Below, piece after piece: positions 35,598 through 44,230 of a DNA stretch of 58,890 nucleotides. Location: positions 1 to 58,890 of the forward strand of contig NZ_JALQCW010000077.1 in NCBI RefSeq assembly GCF_023241715.1, in the 5' to 3' direction. Each line of letters starts with the position of its first letter. Within the stretch, counting starts at the first letter, position 1. The notes under the pieces are model-generated. The model ran no database searches. It worked only from the letters and a program-made list of their open reading frames with translations, and was not told the DNA's origin. A program made the position numbers and the translations under genes. Source of the stretch: Pseudomonas morbosilactucae. GTDB lineage: Bacteria; Pseudomonadota; Gammaproteobacteria; Pseudomonadales; Pseudomonadaceae.

Positions 35598-37595
35598 ATG
35601 AGTTCTGCCTCTCTTATAAAGACCCCGCCGGAAAAGGTGCGGGTCAACGGTTGGGTGTTCTACACCTCTACCGCGCTGATCCTGCTGTTGACCGCCATTC
35701 TGATCTACGCCCCGAAAGATGCCGGCAGACTGCTGGGCATCGCCCAGGCCTGGCTGTCCCGCAGCTTCGGCTGGTACTACATGGTGGTGATCGCCGCTTA
35801 CCTGGTGTTTGTGGTGGGCCTGGCATTTTCCTCTTACGGCAAGCTCAAGCTGGGGACCAAGCAAGACACCCCGGATTTCAGCTATGGCGCCTGGGCCGGC
35901 ATGCTGTTCTCCTCGGGGATCGGTATTTCGCTCTTGTACTTCGGGGCCTCCGAGCCCTTGGACCACTACTTCAATCCGCCTGAAGGCGTGGCCGGCAGCA
36001 ACCTGGCGGCGCGCCAGGCGGTGCAGCTGACGTTCCTTCACTGGGGCCTGCACGGCTGGGCGATATATGCCTTGGTGGGGCTGGCGGTGGCGTACTTTGC
36101 CTACCGGCACAACCAGCCACTGGCCTTGCGTTCGGCGTTGTACCCGCTGGTGGGGGAGCGCTGGGTCAAAGGCGCCGCCGGCCACGCGGTGGACGGTTTC
36201 GGCATGTTCGTGACCCTGCTGGGCCTGGTGACCAACCTGGGCATCGGCGCGTTGCAGGTGTCGTCCGGCCTGGAAAACTTGTTCGGCATCGCCCATAGCA
36301 ACACCAACCTGCTGATCGTGATCATCGTCATGAGTACTGTGGCGACCATCGCGGCGGTGTCCGGTGTGGAAAACGGCATCCGCCGCCTGTCCAACCTGAA
36401 CATCGTGCTGTTCAGCGGCCTGTTGATCTTTGTCTTGCTGTGCGGCCCGACCCTGCACCTGCTCAATGGCTTCGTGCAGAACATCGGCGACTACCTCAAC
36501 GGTGTGGTGCTCAAGACCTTCGACTTGTATGTGTATGCAGGCGACAGCGAAAAGTCTGATCGCTGGCTGGGCCTGTGGACCCTGTTCTACTGGGCTTGGT
36601 GGATTTCCTGGGCTCCTTTCGTCGGCATGTTCATTGCGCGTATTTCCCGTGGTCGCACGGTGCGTGAGCTGGTGGCAGGCGTGTTGCTGATTCCCCTGGG
36701 CTTCACCCTGGCGTGGCTGTCGATCTTCGGTAACTCGGCCCTGGACCTGGTGATGAACCACGGGGCGGTGGAGCTGGGCAAGACGGCGCTGGAACAGCCG
36801 TCCATGGCGATCTACCAGTTGCTGGAGCATTACCCAGCGTCGAAAGTGGTCATCGGCGTGTCGATTTTTGTCGGCTTCGTGCTGTTCCTGACCCCCGCAG
36901 ACTCGGGAGCGGTGATGATGGCCAACCTTTCGTGCAAAGGCGGCAACGTCGATGAAGACGCCCCCCATTGGCTGCGGATTTTCTGGTCGGTGATCATCAC
37001 CCTGGTGACCATCGGTTTGCTGTTTGCCGGTAATTTCGAAGCCATGCAAACCATGGTGGTGCTGGCCGGCTTGCCGTTCTCGGTGGTGCTGGTGTGCTTT
37101 ATGTTCGGCTTGCACAAGGCCATGCGCCAGGACACTCAGATCGAGCTGGAGCAGGCGGAACTGGCCGCCCGCGGTCGTCGTGGTTTCAGCGAGCGACTGA
37201 CCCAGCTGGACCTGCAACCGACCCAGTCGGTGGTGCAGCGTTTTATGGATAAAAAGGTCACCCCGGCCCTTGAAGAGGCGGCGGTGCTGTTGCGGGCCCA
37301 AGGCTTGGATGTGCAGACCCTGCTGGGCAAGTCCAAGCGTTGCATGGGCGTGCGAGTCGAGATGGAAGAGGGTAACCCCTTTGTCTACGAGGTGAGCCTG
37401 GATGGTTACCTGGCGGCGCCGAGCGAGTCCACCGACGCCGAGGAAGAGCGCACGCGCTACTACCGCGCCGAGGTTTACCTGCACAACGGCAGCCAGGAGT
37501 ACGACTTGATGGGCTTCACCCCTGAGCAAATCACCCGTGATGTGCTCGATCAGTTTGAAAGCCATCGGCAGCTCCTTAGCCGTGTCTATAGCTGA
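35598..37595 (+). CDS. betT: High-affinity choline transporter BetT (BCCT family)
   Basis: A 665-residue inner-membrane symporter with 12 helices and a long hydrophilic C-terminal tail (from about residue 510), as in osmotically regulated BetT. The BCCT substrate region WTLFYWAWWISWAPFVGMFIARIS is intact, including the Trp box. Function is proton-driven choline uptake feeding BetA. I start at ATG 35598 with GGAG 10 bases upstream; an in-frame codon at 35562 lacks support. It is divergent from betI and is followed by a REPIN and a bidirectional terminator. Confidence 0.95.
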   Translation: MSSASLIKTPPEKVRVNGWVFYTSTALILLLTAILIYAPKDAGRLLGIAQAWLSRSFGWYYMVVIAAYLVFVVGLAFSSYGKLKLGTKQDTPDFSYGAWAGMLFSSGIGISLLYFGASEPLDHYFNPPEGVAGSNLAARQAVQLTFLHWGLHGWAIYALVGLAVAYFAYRHNQPLALRSALYPLVGERWVKGAAGHAVDGFGMFVTLLGLVTNLGIGALQVSSGLENLFGIAHSNTNLLIVIIVMSTVATIAAVSGVENGIRRLSNLNIVLFSGLLIFVLLCGPTLHLLNGFVQNIGDYLNGVVLKTFDLYVYAGDSEKSDRWLGLWTLFYWAWWISWAPFVGMFIARISRGRTVRELVAGVLLIPLGFTLAWLSIFGNSALDLVMNHGAVELGKTALEQPSMAIYQLLEHYPASKVVIGVSIFVGFVLFLTPADSGAVMMANLSCKGGNVDEDAPHWLRIFWSVIITLVTIGLLFAGNFEAMQTMVVLAGLPFSVVLVCFMFGLHKAMRQDTQIELEQAELAARGRRGFSERLTQLDLQPTQSVVQRFMDKKVTPALEEAAVLLRAQGLDVQTLLGKSKRCMGVRVEMEEGNPFVYEVSLDGYLAAPSESTDAEEERTRYYRAEVYLHNGSQEYDLMGFTPEQITRDVLDQFESHRQLLSRVYS

Positions 37596-37601
37596 GTCAA
37601 G

Positions 37602-37677
37602 ATAGGCGCTGGCTTGCCAGCGATGGCTGCACCGCGGTCTTGCTGAACACCGCTTCGCCGGCAAGCCGGCTCCTACA
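37602..37677. repeat. REPIN
   Basis: TAGGCGCTGGCTTGCCAGCG at the left faces CGCCGGCAAGCCGGCTCCTA at the right, just after betT. Confidence 0.88.
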
Positions 37678-37706
37678 AAGGTCATGGCGATCACAGCCGC
37701 TAAAAC

Positions 37707-37734
37707 AAAACGCCGCGATTGCTCGCGGCGTTTT
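37707..37734. terminator. Bidirectional terminator between betT and choV
   Basis: Arms AAAACGCCGCGA (37707-37718) and TCGCGGCGTTTT (37723-37734) around a 4-base loop, with A and T runs outside, suited to both convergent transcripts. Confidence 0.9.
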
Positions 37735-37746
37735 TGTGTCTGCCCC

Positions 37747-38925
37747 TCAGCCTAGGTTCTTGCCGAGTAAGGCGTGGTAGAGCTCGCTGTCACCGAGGAT
37801 CCCCACCACTTGCTGGTTGTCGTGCAGGACCAGTTTGTTGCCGGTCTGGTAGCGGATCTGCAAGGCGTCGCGCATGCCGATGTTGGAGTCCACCAGGGTC
37901 GGGCGGCGATCCAGGCCTTCCACCGACTGGCCCGGAGCCCAGTTCTGCAAGTCCATTTGCGCGCCGTTCTTGCGTGCGCCCTTGATGGTATTGCCGTCGG
38001 CTAGGTCCAGCCAGGAATCACCACCCGGGTCCAGGCACACCGAACCGTTGACCCGCTTGCAGTTGTCCAGGGTGCGCATCAGGCTGCGCCCGCAGAGCAC
38101 GTTCAGTGGGTTGGTGTGGGCGACGAAGGTGCGCACATAGTCGTCCGCCGGGTTGAGGACAATCTCTTCCGGCTTGCTGTACTGGATGATCCGCCCATCT
38201 TTCATGATGGCGATACGGCTGCCCAGTTTCAGCGCCTCATCCAGGTCGTGGCTGACGAACACGATGGTCTTGCTCAGCTTGCGTTGCAGCTCCAGCAGCT
38301 CGTCCTGCAGGCCCTGGCGGATCAGCGGGTCGAGGGCCGAGAAGGGTTCGTCCATCAGCAGGATATCGGCATCCATGGCCAGGGCGCGGGCCAGGCCCAC
38401 CCGCTGCTGCATGCCGCCGGACAACTCGTCGGGTTTCTTGTTGCGCCACTGGGTCAGGCCCACCAGCTCCAGCTTTTCGTCCACCAGCTTGCGCCGTTCC
38501 TTTTCCGGTCGGCCCTGCATTTCCAGGCCGAAACTGATGTTCTCGCGCACCGTCAGCCAGGGCATCAGGGCGAACTTCTGGAACACCATGGCGATGCGCT
38601 GGGTGCGCATCATTTTCAGCTCGGCCGGGGTGCAGGAGGCGATGTCGATCTGCCGCCCTTCATGCTCGACGAACAATTGGCCGCGGCTCACGGTGTTGAG
38701 GCCGTTGATACAGCGCAAGAGACTCGACTTGCCGGAACCGGAGAGGCCCATCAGCACGCAGATTTCGCCCTTTTCGATGTCCAGGCTGGCCTTTTCCACG
38801 CCCACGATCTGCCCGGTTTTCTTCAGGATTTCGTTGCGGGTCATGCCTTGATCCAGGAGCTTGAGCGCCTCCCGTGGATCCTTGGAGAAGATAACGTCTA
38901 CGTTATCGAAGCGGATTATGCTCAT
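37747..38925 (-). CDS. choV: Choline ABC transporter ATP-binding protein (ChoV/CbcV)
   Basis: A 392-residue ATPase of the ProV type. Walker A is GLSGSGKS (60-67), the signature is LSGGMQQRVGLARAL, and Walker B is ILLMDEPFSALD. The C-terminal 120 residues or so would be the regulatory part and lack an obvious pair of complete CBS motifs. It powers choline import with ChoW and ChoX. Its ATG overlaps the stop of choW by four bases (ATGA). In P. aeruginosa this system is called CbcXWV and also takes betaine and carnitine through partner binding proteins. Confidence 0.95.
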   Translation of the reverse strand: MSIIRFDNVDVIFSKDPREALKLLDQGMTRNEILKKTGQIVGVEKASLDIEKGEICVLMGLSGSGKSSLLRCINGLNTVSRGQLFVEHEGRQIDIASCTPAELKMMRTQRIAMVFQKFALMPWLTVRENISFGLEMQGRPEKERRKLVDEKLELVGLTQWRNKKPDELSGGMQQRVGLARALAMDADILLMDEPFSALDPLIRQGLQDELLELQRKLSKTIVFVSHDLDEALKLGSRIAIMKDGRIIQYSKPEEIVLNPADDYVRTFVAHTNPLNVLCGRSLMRTLDNCKRVNGSVCLDPGGDSWLDLADGNTIKGARKNGAQMDLQNWAPGQSVEGLDRRPTLVDSNIGMRDALQIRYQTGNKLVLHDNQQVVGILGDSELYHALLGKNLG

Positions 38926-39767
38926 GCGTCACCCCCTACTTTGGCGTCAGGTTGTTTGCAGATGCGATCGAGCATGATTGCCAGCAATACGATCGCCAGG
39001 CCGGCTTCGAAGCCCAGGGCGATGTCGGCGGTGTTCAAGGCGTTGACCACAGGCTTGCCCAGGCCGTCGGCGCCGACCAGGGCGGCGATCACCACCATCG
39101 ACAGCGACAGCATGATGCACTGGGTAATGCCGGCGGCAATGCTCGGCATGGCGTGGGGCAACTCAATGCGCGACAACAACTGACGGCGCGAGCAGCCAAA
39201 GGCCTTGCCGGCGTCCATCAACTCTTGTGGTACATCGCGGATGCCCAGGTAGGTCAGGCGGATCGGCGCAGCGATGGCGAACACCACGGTGGAAATCAGC
39301 CCGGGTACGACGCCCAGGCCGAACAGGGTCAGGGTTGGAATCAGGTAGACGAAGGTGGGCACGGTCTGCATCAGGTCGAGCACCGGGCGCATCATGGTGT
39401 AGAACAGCGGTTTGTGCGCGGCGACGATACCCAGAGGCACGCCGATCAACACGCAGACCAGGGTGGCGAACAGCACCTGGGCCAGGGTTTCCATGGTCTC
39501 TTGCCAGTAACCCAGGTTGAGAATCAGCAGGAACGACAGGACGACAAACGCCGTCAGCCCCCATTTGCGTTGAATCAGGTGCGCGAGCAAGGCAATCAGG
39601 CCGATCAACGCCAGCGGATTGAACCAGGTCAGCGCAAAGGTCACACCGTGGATCATCGTTTCCAGGGTCGTGGCAATCGCATCGAATGTACTGGCGCCGT
39701 GTTGCGTCAGCCATTCTACGAAGGCAGCGATGTACTGGCCTAGGGGGATTTTCTGATCAATAAGCAT
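38922..39767 (-). CDS. choW: Choline ABC transporter permease (ChoW/CbcW)
   Basis: A 281-residue inner-membrane permease of the ProW/OpuAB family. About six or seven helices are visible, with the EAA-loop segment DAGKAFGCSRRQLLSRIELP that contacts the ATPase. I use the ATG at 39767 (MLIDQKIPLGQYIAAF), which matches homologues; an ATG six codons earlier is possible and neither has a strong ribosome-binding site. It is coupled to choV by a four-base overlap and separated from choX by a hairpin at 39802-39823. Confidence 0.93.
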   Translation of the reverse strand: MLIDQKIPLGQYIAAFVEWLTQHGASTFDAIATTLETMIHGVTFALTWFNPLALIGLIALLAHLIQRKWGLTAFVVLSFLLILNLGYWQETMETLAQVLFATLVCVLIGVPLGIVAAHKPLFYTMMRPVLDLMQTVPTFVYLIPTLTLFGLGVVPGLISTVVFAIAAPIRLTYLGIRDVPQELMDAGKAFGCSRRQLLSRIELPHAMPSIAAGITQCIMLSLSMVVIAALVGADGLGKPVVNALNTADIALGFEAGLAIVLLAIMLDRICKQPDAKVGGDA

Positions 39768-39801
39768 GGTATCGAACGTCCGCATGCAAGGAAAAAACAG
39801 C

Positions 39802-39823
39802 CCGGGCGGGCAAACCCGCCCGG
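39802..39823 (-). terminator. Attenuator-like hairpin between choX and choW
   Basis: Arms CCGGGCGGG (39802-39810) and CCCGCCCGG (39815-39823) pair perfectly with a 4-base loop. On the minus strand the stem is followed by GCTGTTTTTT, so it looks like a partial rho-independent terminator inside the operon, 10 bases after the choX stop. Confidence 0.85.
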
Positions 39824-39832
39824 CGTAAGCGA

Positions 39833-40780
39833 TTACAACCCGAGTTTGGCTTTCACGGCTTCCAGGCCAGGTTTACCGTCAATGGTGGTGACGCCGGCAA
39901 GCCAGGTGTCGAGGACTTGCGGGTTATTTTTCAGCCAGGCCTTGGCGGCCGCATCAGGCTTCATCTTGTCGTCCAGCACATTGCCCATCAGGGTGCTTTC
40001 CATGTTCAGGGTGAACGACAGGTTCTTCAGCAACTGACCCACGTTGCTGCACTCCTGGGCGTAGCCTTTGCGGGTGTTGGTGTAGATGGTCGCCTGGCCG
40101 AAGTTGGGGCCGAAGTAGTCGTCACCCCCGGTCAGATACTTCATCTTGAAGCGGGTGTTCATCGGGTGCGGTTCCCAGCCCAGGAACACCACCGCGGTGG
40201 CGCGCCGCTGGGCGCGATCGACCTGGGACAGCATGCCCGCTTCGCTGGACTCGACCACTTTGAAGCCGGCGTCTTTGAGGCCGAAGGCGTTCTTGTCGAT
40301 CATGCTCTGGATCAGGCGGTTACCGTCGTTGCCCGGCTCGATGCCGTAGATCTTGCCGTCCAGTTCCTTCTTGAATTTGACGATGTCGGCGAAGTCCTTG
40401 AGGCCTTTGTTGTACAGGTCCTCGGGGACCGCCAGGGTGTACTTGGCGTTTTCCAGGTTGGCGCGCAGGGTCTCGACGGTGCCGGCTTCGCGGTAGGCCT
40501 TGATGTCGTTTTCCATGGTCGGCATCCAGTTGCCGAGGAACACGTCCATGTTCTTGCCATCGGCCAGGGACTTGTAGGTCACCGGCACGGAAATCATCGT
40601 GGTCTTGGTTTTGTAGCCCAAGGCGTCCAGCACCACGCTGGTGGTGGCGGTGGTGACGGTGATGTCGGTCCAGCCGACATCGGAGAAGTTTACGGTGCTG
40701 CATTGGGCCGGCTCTGCGGCGTTCGCCAGAAGCGGCAGACTCAGCATGGCAGCCAACAACAACGACGGGGAACCTTTCAT
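39833..40780 (-). CDS. choX: Choline-binding periplasmic protein (ChoX/CbcX)
   Basis: A 315-residue binding protein of the OpuAC/ProX superfamily. The signal peptide ends at ANA-AEP. The mature start TVNFSDVGWTDITVTTATTS and the segment YGIEPGNDGNRLIQ are typical of ChoX-type proteins, as is VVFLGWEPHPMN with its binding-site Trp. It delivers choline to ChoW and ChoV, encoded downstream. GGAG lies 9 bases before the ATG at 40780. The upstream gap contains three 21-base-spaced repeats. Confidence 0.95.
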   Translation of the reverse strand: MKGSPSLLLAAMLSLPLLANAAEPAQCSTVNFSDVGWTDITVTTATTSVVLDALGYKTKTTMISVPVTYKSLADGKNMDVFLGNWMPTMENDIKAYREAGTVETLRANLENAKYTLAVPEDLYNKGLKDFADIVKFKKELDGKIYGIEPGNDGNRLIQSMIDKNAFGLKDAGFKVVESSEAGMLSQVDRAQRRATAVVFLGWEPHPMNTRFKMKYLTGGDDYFGPNFGQATIYTNTRKGYAQECSNVGQLLKNLSFTLNMESTLMGNVLDDKMKPDAAAKAWLKNNPQVLDTWLAGVTTIDGKPGLEAVKAKLGL

Positions 40781-41210
40781 AGGGGGAGACTCCTTGGTGT
40801 TCTTTTTTGGCGGCGTTGGGACCGCACTTATCAGTGTGGCGGTTGGGGCGTCTGCGACAGCTCTGCCACAGTGCCTTGCAATCGAGTCGAGACGATCATG
40901 TACCAGTGAAAATCTGACGCCTACAGGGCGCGTCGTATCCAGTACAGGGAGGGTCGCATCCAGTGTCGATGAGGTCGCTTACAGTGTTTTTTTCGTGGTT
41001 TTACGGGCATCTGAGCCGCAAAAACCGCGCAAAAACCACCCTTGTCGCCGAGCGACGTTAGTGGGCATGAGTGGGTCGGTGTGAGACGTCGAACCTCAGC
41101 GTAAAAGCCGGATGATGAAGTTCTCTCGACGGATTGCAGCTTGAGCGTAGCAGCTCCGTCACCGGGCGTTTTCGGCGCCTGGACTGTGCTCATCGAGGAG
41201 TTTCGCAGGC
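40781..41210. other. choX-sdaB divergent control region
   Basis: A 430-base gap between choX (minus) and the serine dehydratase gene (plus). It contains three or four direct repeats at 40915-40985, described separately. From 40990 to 41200 I recognise only GAGGAG, 13 bases before the sdaB ATG. Confidence 0.6.
40915..40985. promoter_or_regulatory. 21-base-spaced direct repeats, candidate GbdR binding sites
   Basis: CGTCGTATCCAGT (40931), GGTCGCATCCAGT (40952) and GGTCGCTTACAGT (40973) repeat at an exact 21-base period. A related TGACGCCTACAG starts at 40915, 16 bases before. AraC-type regulators bind tandem half-sites at this spacing. GbdR is encoded close by and is known to activate cbcX in P. 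aeruginosa. The link is inferred. Confidence 0.7.
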
Positions 41211-42587
41211 ATGGCAATCAGCGTTTTCGACCTGTTCAAAATTGGCATCGGCCCCTCCAGTTCCCACACCGTTGGCCCGATGCGGGCCGCCGCGTTGTTC
41301 GTTCAGGGGTTGCGGGAACAGGGCCTGCTGGAACGTGTACGGCGGGTCGAAGTGCAACTGTTCGGCTCGCTGTCGGCCACCGGCATCGGCCACGGCAGCG
41401 ACAACGCGGTCATCATGGGGCTGATGGGCGAGTGGCCGGATGCAATCGACCCGTCGCAGATCGGCCCGCGCATCCAGCAACTGCGGGAAACCAACACCCT
41501 GATGCTCGATGGTCGCTTGCCGCTGTCCTTTATCTGGTCCCGGGACATGCGCCTGATCGACGAAAATCTGCCGTTCCACCCCAACGCCATGACCCTGGTG
41601 GCCGAAGGTGAGGGCGGTGAGTTGTATCGCGATACCTACTATTCGGTGGGCGGCGGTTTTGTCGTCGATCAGGCCCAGGCCAGCAGCGGCGTGGTGGACC
41701 TGGATCGCACCGAGTTGCCTTACGATTTTTCCAGTGCAGTGGAGCTGCTCAGTCTGTGCCGCACGCACAACCTGCGGGTGGCCGAACTGATGCTGGCCAA
41801 CGAGAAGGTCTGGCGTTCGGAAGAGGAGATCCGCAGCGGCCTGATGACCTTGTGGCGGGCCATGCAGGATTGCGTCGAGCAAGGCCTGAAGCACGAAGGC
41901 ATTCTGCCGGGCGGGCTGAATGTGCGCCGCCGTGCCGCCAAGTTGCACCGCAGCCTGCAGGAGCTGAACAAGCCCAACGTCATCGGCTCGACCTTGAGTG
42001 CCATGGAGTGGGTCAACCTGTTTGCCCTGGCGGTCAATGAAGAGAACGCTGCGGGCGGGCGCATGGTCACGGCCCCCACCAATGGCGCGGCGGGAATCAT
42101 TCCGGCGGTGCTGCACTACTTCATGAAGTTCAGCGAATACGTGACCGAGGCCAACGTCGTGGACTATTTCCTCGGTGCCGCGGCCGTGGGGATCCTGTGC
42201 AAGAAGAACGCGTCGATCTCCGGTGCCGAGGTGGGTTGCCAGGGTGAAGTCGGCTCGGCCTGCGCCATGGCGGCGGCCGGCTTGGCGGAGATCCTCGGGG
42301 CGAGCCCGGAACAACTGTGCAACGCCGCGGAAATCGGCCTGGAACATAACCTGGGCCTGACCTGTGATCCGGTGGGCGGCCTGGTGCAAGTGCCGTGCAT
42401 CGAGCGCAACGCGATTGCTGCGGTGAAAGCCATCAACGCGGCGCAGATGGCCTTGCGTGGCGATGGCCAGCATTTCATCTCCCTGGACCGGGTGATTCGT
42501 ACCATGCGCGACACCGGCGCCGACATGCACGACAAATACAAGGAAACCTCCCGCGGCGGCCTGGCCGTCAGCGCCGTGGAATGCTGA
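41211..42587 (+). CDS. sdaB: L-serine ammonia-lyase (iron-sulfur dependent)
   Basis: A 458-residue fused alpha/beta L-serine dehydratase that turns serine into pyruvate and ammonia. The start ISVFDLFKIGIGPSSSHTVG is diagnostic, with the catalytic GPSSSHT segment. Cluster cysteines lie in GCQGEVGSACAMAAAG and EHNLGLTCDPVGGLVQVPC. In Pseudomonas this copy sits next to gbdR and handles serine made from glycine at the end of betaine demethylation. It is divergent from choX and shares its control region. Confidence 0.96.
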   Translation: MAISVFDLFKIGIGPSSSHTVGPMRAAALFVQGLREQGLLERVRRVEVQLFGSLSATGIGHGSDNAVIMGLMGEWPDAIDPSQIGPRIQQLRETNTLMLDGRLPLSFIWSRDMRLIDENLPFHPNAMTLVAEGEGGELYRDTYYSVGGGFVVDQAQASSGVVDLDRTELPYDFSSAVELLSLCRTHNLRVAELMLANEKVWRSEEEIRSGLMTLWRAMQDCVEQGLKHEGILPGGLNVRRRAAKLHRSLQELNKPNVIGSTLSAMEWVNLFALAVNEENAAGGRMVTAPTNGAAGIIPAVLHYFMKFSEYVTEANVVDYFLGAAAVGILCKKNASISGAEVGCQGEVGSACAMAAAGLAEILGASPEQLCNAAEIGLEHNLGLTCDPVGGLVQVPCIERNAIAAVKAINAAQMALRGDGQHFISLDRVIRTMRDTGADMHDKYKETSRGGLAVSAVEC

Positions 42588-42592
42588 CTCCA

Positions 42593-42673
42593 TGGGAGCC
42601 GGCTTACCGGCGATAGGCCCTCAAGCCATGCATTGCCCTTAAGGACGCTATCGCTGGCAAGCCAGCGCCTACA
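42593..42673. repeat. REPIN
   Basis: TGGGAGCCGGCTTACCGGCGATAG at the left (24 bases at 42593, first 10 typical) faces TATCGCTGGCAAGCCAGCGC, ending CTACAG, at the right. Confidence 0.82.
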
Positions 42674-42720
42674 GTGGACGGTTGCTCGTGGGGTGCTGCG
42701 CGCAAATTGCCCACGCGTGC

Positions 42721-42862
42721 CGCGATGCGCCACCTTTTGGCGCGTCGCGTTTGGATAAGTCCCGGGTGGCGCGCTCTGCCATTCTATGGACGCGACCACC
42801 CGTCGCCTGTGCTTGTGGTGACACTCCTCGCGGACGCCGCGACACGCCGTTCCCACAAGTGC
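42721..42862. other. Three consecutive stem-loops, possible structured RNA
   Basis: Stem 1: CGCGATGCGCCA (42721-42732) with TGGCGCGTCGCG (42738-42749), 12 pairs including one wobble, loop 5. Stem 2: GGGTGGCGCG (42764-42773) with CGCG-A-CCACCC (42791-42801), one bulge. Stem 3: 42809-42818 with 42853-42862 (core CTTGTGG/CCACAAG), which encloses a small hairpin TCGCGG/CCGCGA (42828-42842). No clear promoter or T-run terminator is seen. Confidence 0.45.
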
Positions 42863-42997
42863 TACCTATTTGCTCACAGCACCCGGGTCAGGGCGCTGAT
42901 CGGCCTTCGTGACGCTTATAACCCACACTCTGTACGCGGCTTATATAGACGCTCTCCGATGTCGTTTTCAGGAGTTATTGAATACCCATTCAACTTT

Positions 42998-43013
42998 AGG
43001 CATGGCAATTGCT
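42998..43013 (+). promoter_or_regulatory. Candidate sigma-54 (RpoN) promoter of gbdR
   Basis: AGGCATGGCAATTGCT matches the -24/-12 consensus TGGCACG-N4-TTGCT at 10 of 12 fixed positions, with the required GG (42999-43000) and GC (43011-43012) ten bases apart. It lies about 92 bases before the gbdR ATG. A small inverted repeat (ATTGCTCT at 43008, AGAGCAAT at 43039) overlaps its -12 part. Confidence 0.65.
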
Positions 43014-43105
43014 CTGTCATGACAAAGCCCGGCTCCCAAGAGCAATGGCAATAACAAGAGCCTCCGCCTGAGGCCACCACCCGCTTTGTGTGAGGAGATA
43101 TCGCG

Positions 43106-44209
43106 ATGACGTCGTTCAACTCCGGGGCTCAACCCCAGAACCGTACGCCTCAATCCATCGGCTTTTTGCTGCTGGACAATTTCACGCTGATTTCCCTGGC
43201 TTCCGCAGTCGAACCCCTGCGCATGGCCAACCAACTGTCCGGCCGCGAGCTGTATCGCTGGACCACCCTCAGCGTCGATGGCGGTCAGGTCTGGGCCAGC
43301 GACGGATTGCAAATCACCCCCGACGCCGCGATGCACAAAGCCCCGAGCCTGGACACCGTGATCGTCTGCGGCGGCATCGGCATCCAGCGCACCGTGACCC
43401 GTGAACACGTGTCGTGGCTGCAAAGCCAGGCCCGCCAGTCGCGCCGCCTGGGTGCAGTCTGCACCGGCAGTTGGGCCCTGGCCTGCGCCGGCCTGTTGGA
43501 CGGCTTCGATTGCAGCGTGCACTGGGAATGCCTGGCCTCGATGCAGGAGGCCTTCCCCCGTGTGGCCATGAGCACCCGCCTGTTCACCCTCGACCGCAAC
43601 CGCTTCACCAGTTCCGGTGGCACCGCGCCGCTGGACATGATGCTGCACCTGATCAGCCGTGATCATGGCCGTGAACTGTCGGCGGCGATCTCGGAAATGT
43701 TTGTCTACGAACGCATCCGCAACGAGCAGGACCACCAGCGCGTGCCGCTCAAGCACATGCTCGGCACCAACCAGCCGAAGTTGCAGGAAATCGTTGCGCT
43801 GATGGAAGCCAACCTGGAGGAGCCGATCGACCTCGACGAGCTGGCGGTCTATGTGGCGGTATCGCGACGCCAACTGGAGCGGCTGTTCCAGAAGTACCTG
43901 CACTGTTCGCCTTCACGCTATTACCTGAAGCTGCGGCTGATCCGCGCCCGGCAACTGCTCAAGCAGACGCCGATGTCGATCATCGAAGTGGCCTCGGTCT
44001 GTGGTTTTGTTTCTACGCCGCACTTCTCCAAGTGCTACCGCGAGTACTTCGGCATTCCGCCGCGTGACGAGCGCGTCGGTTCCAACACCACTCAACAAGT
44101 AGCGATGATGCCGCTGCCGCAAGCTCTGGTGCTGGCGCCGTTGTCCGGCCCGCTGTCGGCCTTGAGCCAGGCACGCAACGAGTCGACCTTCGCCAGCGTA
44201 CGGCTCTGA
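43106..44209 (+). CDS. gbdR: GlxA/AraC-family activator of betaine catabolism, GbdR
   Basis: A 367-residue regulator. Residues 15-190 form a DJ-1/PfpI-like ligand domain beginning SIGFLLLDNFTLISLASAVEPL. The C-terminal 100 residues are an AraC double helix-turn-helix: VYVAVSRRQLERLFQKYLHC, then SIIEVASVCGFVSTPHFSKC. GbdR responds to glycine betaine and dimethylglycine and activates gbc, dgc, cbc and related genes in P. aeruginosa. The neighbour order sdaB-gbdR supports the name. GAGGAG precedes the ATG and a strong terminator follows. Confidence 0.94.
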   Translation: MTSFNSGAQPQNRTPQSIGFLLLDNFTLISLASAVEPLRMANQLSGRELYRWTTLSVDGGQVWASDGLQITPDAAMHKAPSLDTVIVCGGIGIQRTVTREHVSWLQSQARQSRRLGAVCTGSWALACAGLLDGFDCSVHWECLASMQEAFPRVAMSTRLFTLDRNRFTSSGGTAPLDMMLHLISRDHGRELSAAISEMFVYERIRNEQDHQRVPLKHMLGTNQPKLQEIVALMEANLEEPIDLDELAVYVAVSRRQLERLFQKYLHCSPSRYYLKLRLIRARQLLKQTPMSIIEVASVCGFVSTPHFSKCYREYFGIPPRDERVGSNTTQQVAMMPLPQALVLAPLSGPLSALSQARNESTFASVRL

Positions 44210-44230
44210 CCCCGCGCGTTGGCTGAATGA

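Larger units (their letters stand above)
42588..43105. other. Long sdaB-gbdR intergenic region, hairpin-rich
   Basis: A 518-base gap. It holds a REPIN (42593-42673), three consecutive hairpins (42721-42749, 42764-42801, 42809-42862) and a candidate sigma-54 promoter (42998-43013), all listed separately. Two open frames on the plus strand here have no family resemblance or good ribosome-binding site and are not called genes. Confidence 0.65.

Noticed and set aside
35253..37694. An 813-codon open frame antisense to betT
   Set aside because: It covers betT and part of the control region, and is rich in His, Gln, Arg and Gly like other shadow frames.
42674..43054. Open frames of 126 and 76 codons between sdaB and gbdR
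   Set aside because: No ribosome-binding site or known family; they span hairpins and the candidate promoter. Noncoding structure explains the stretch better.
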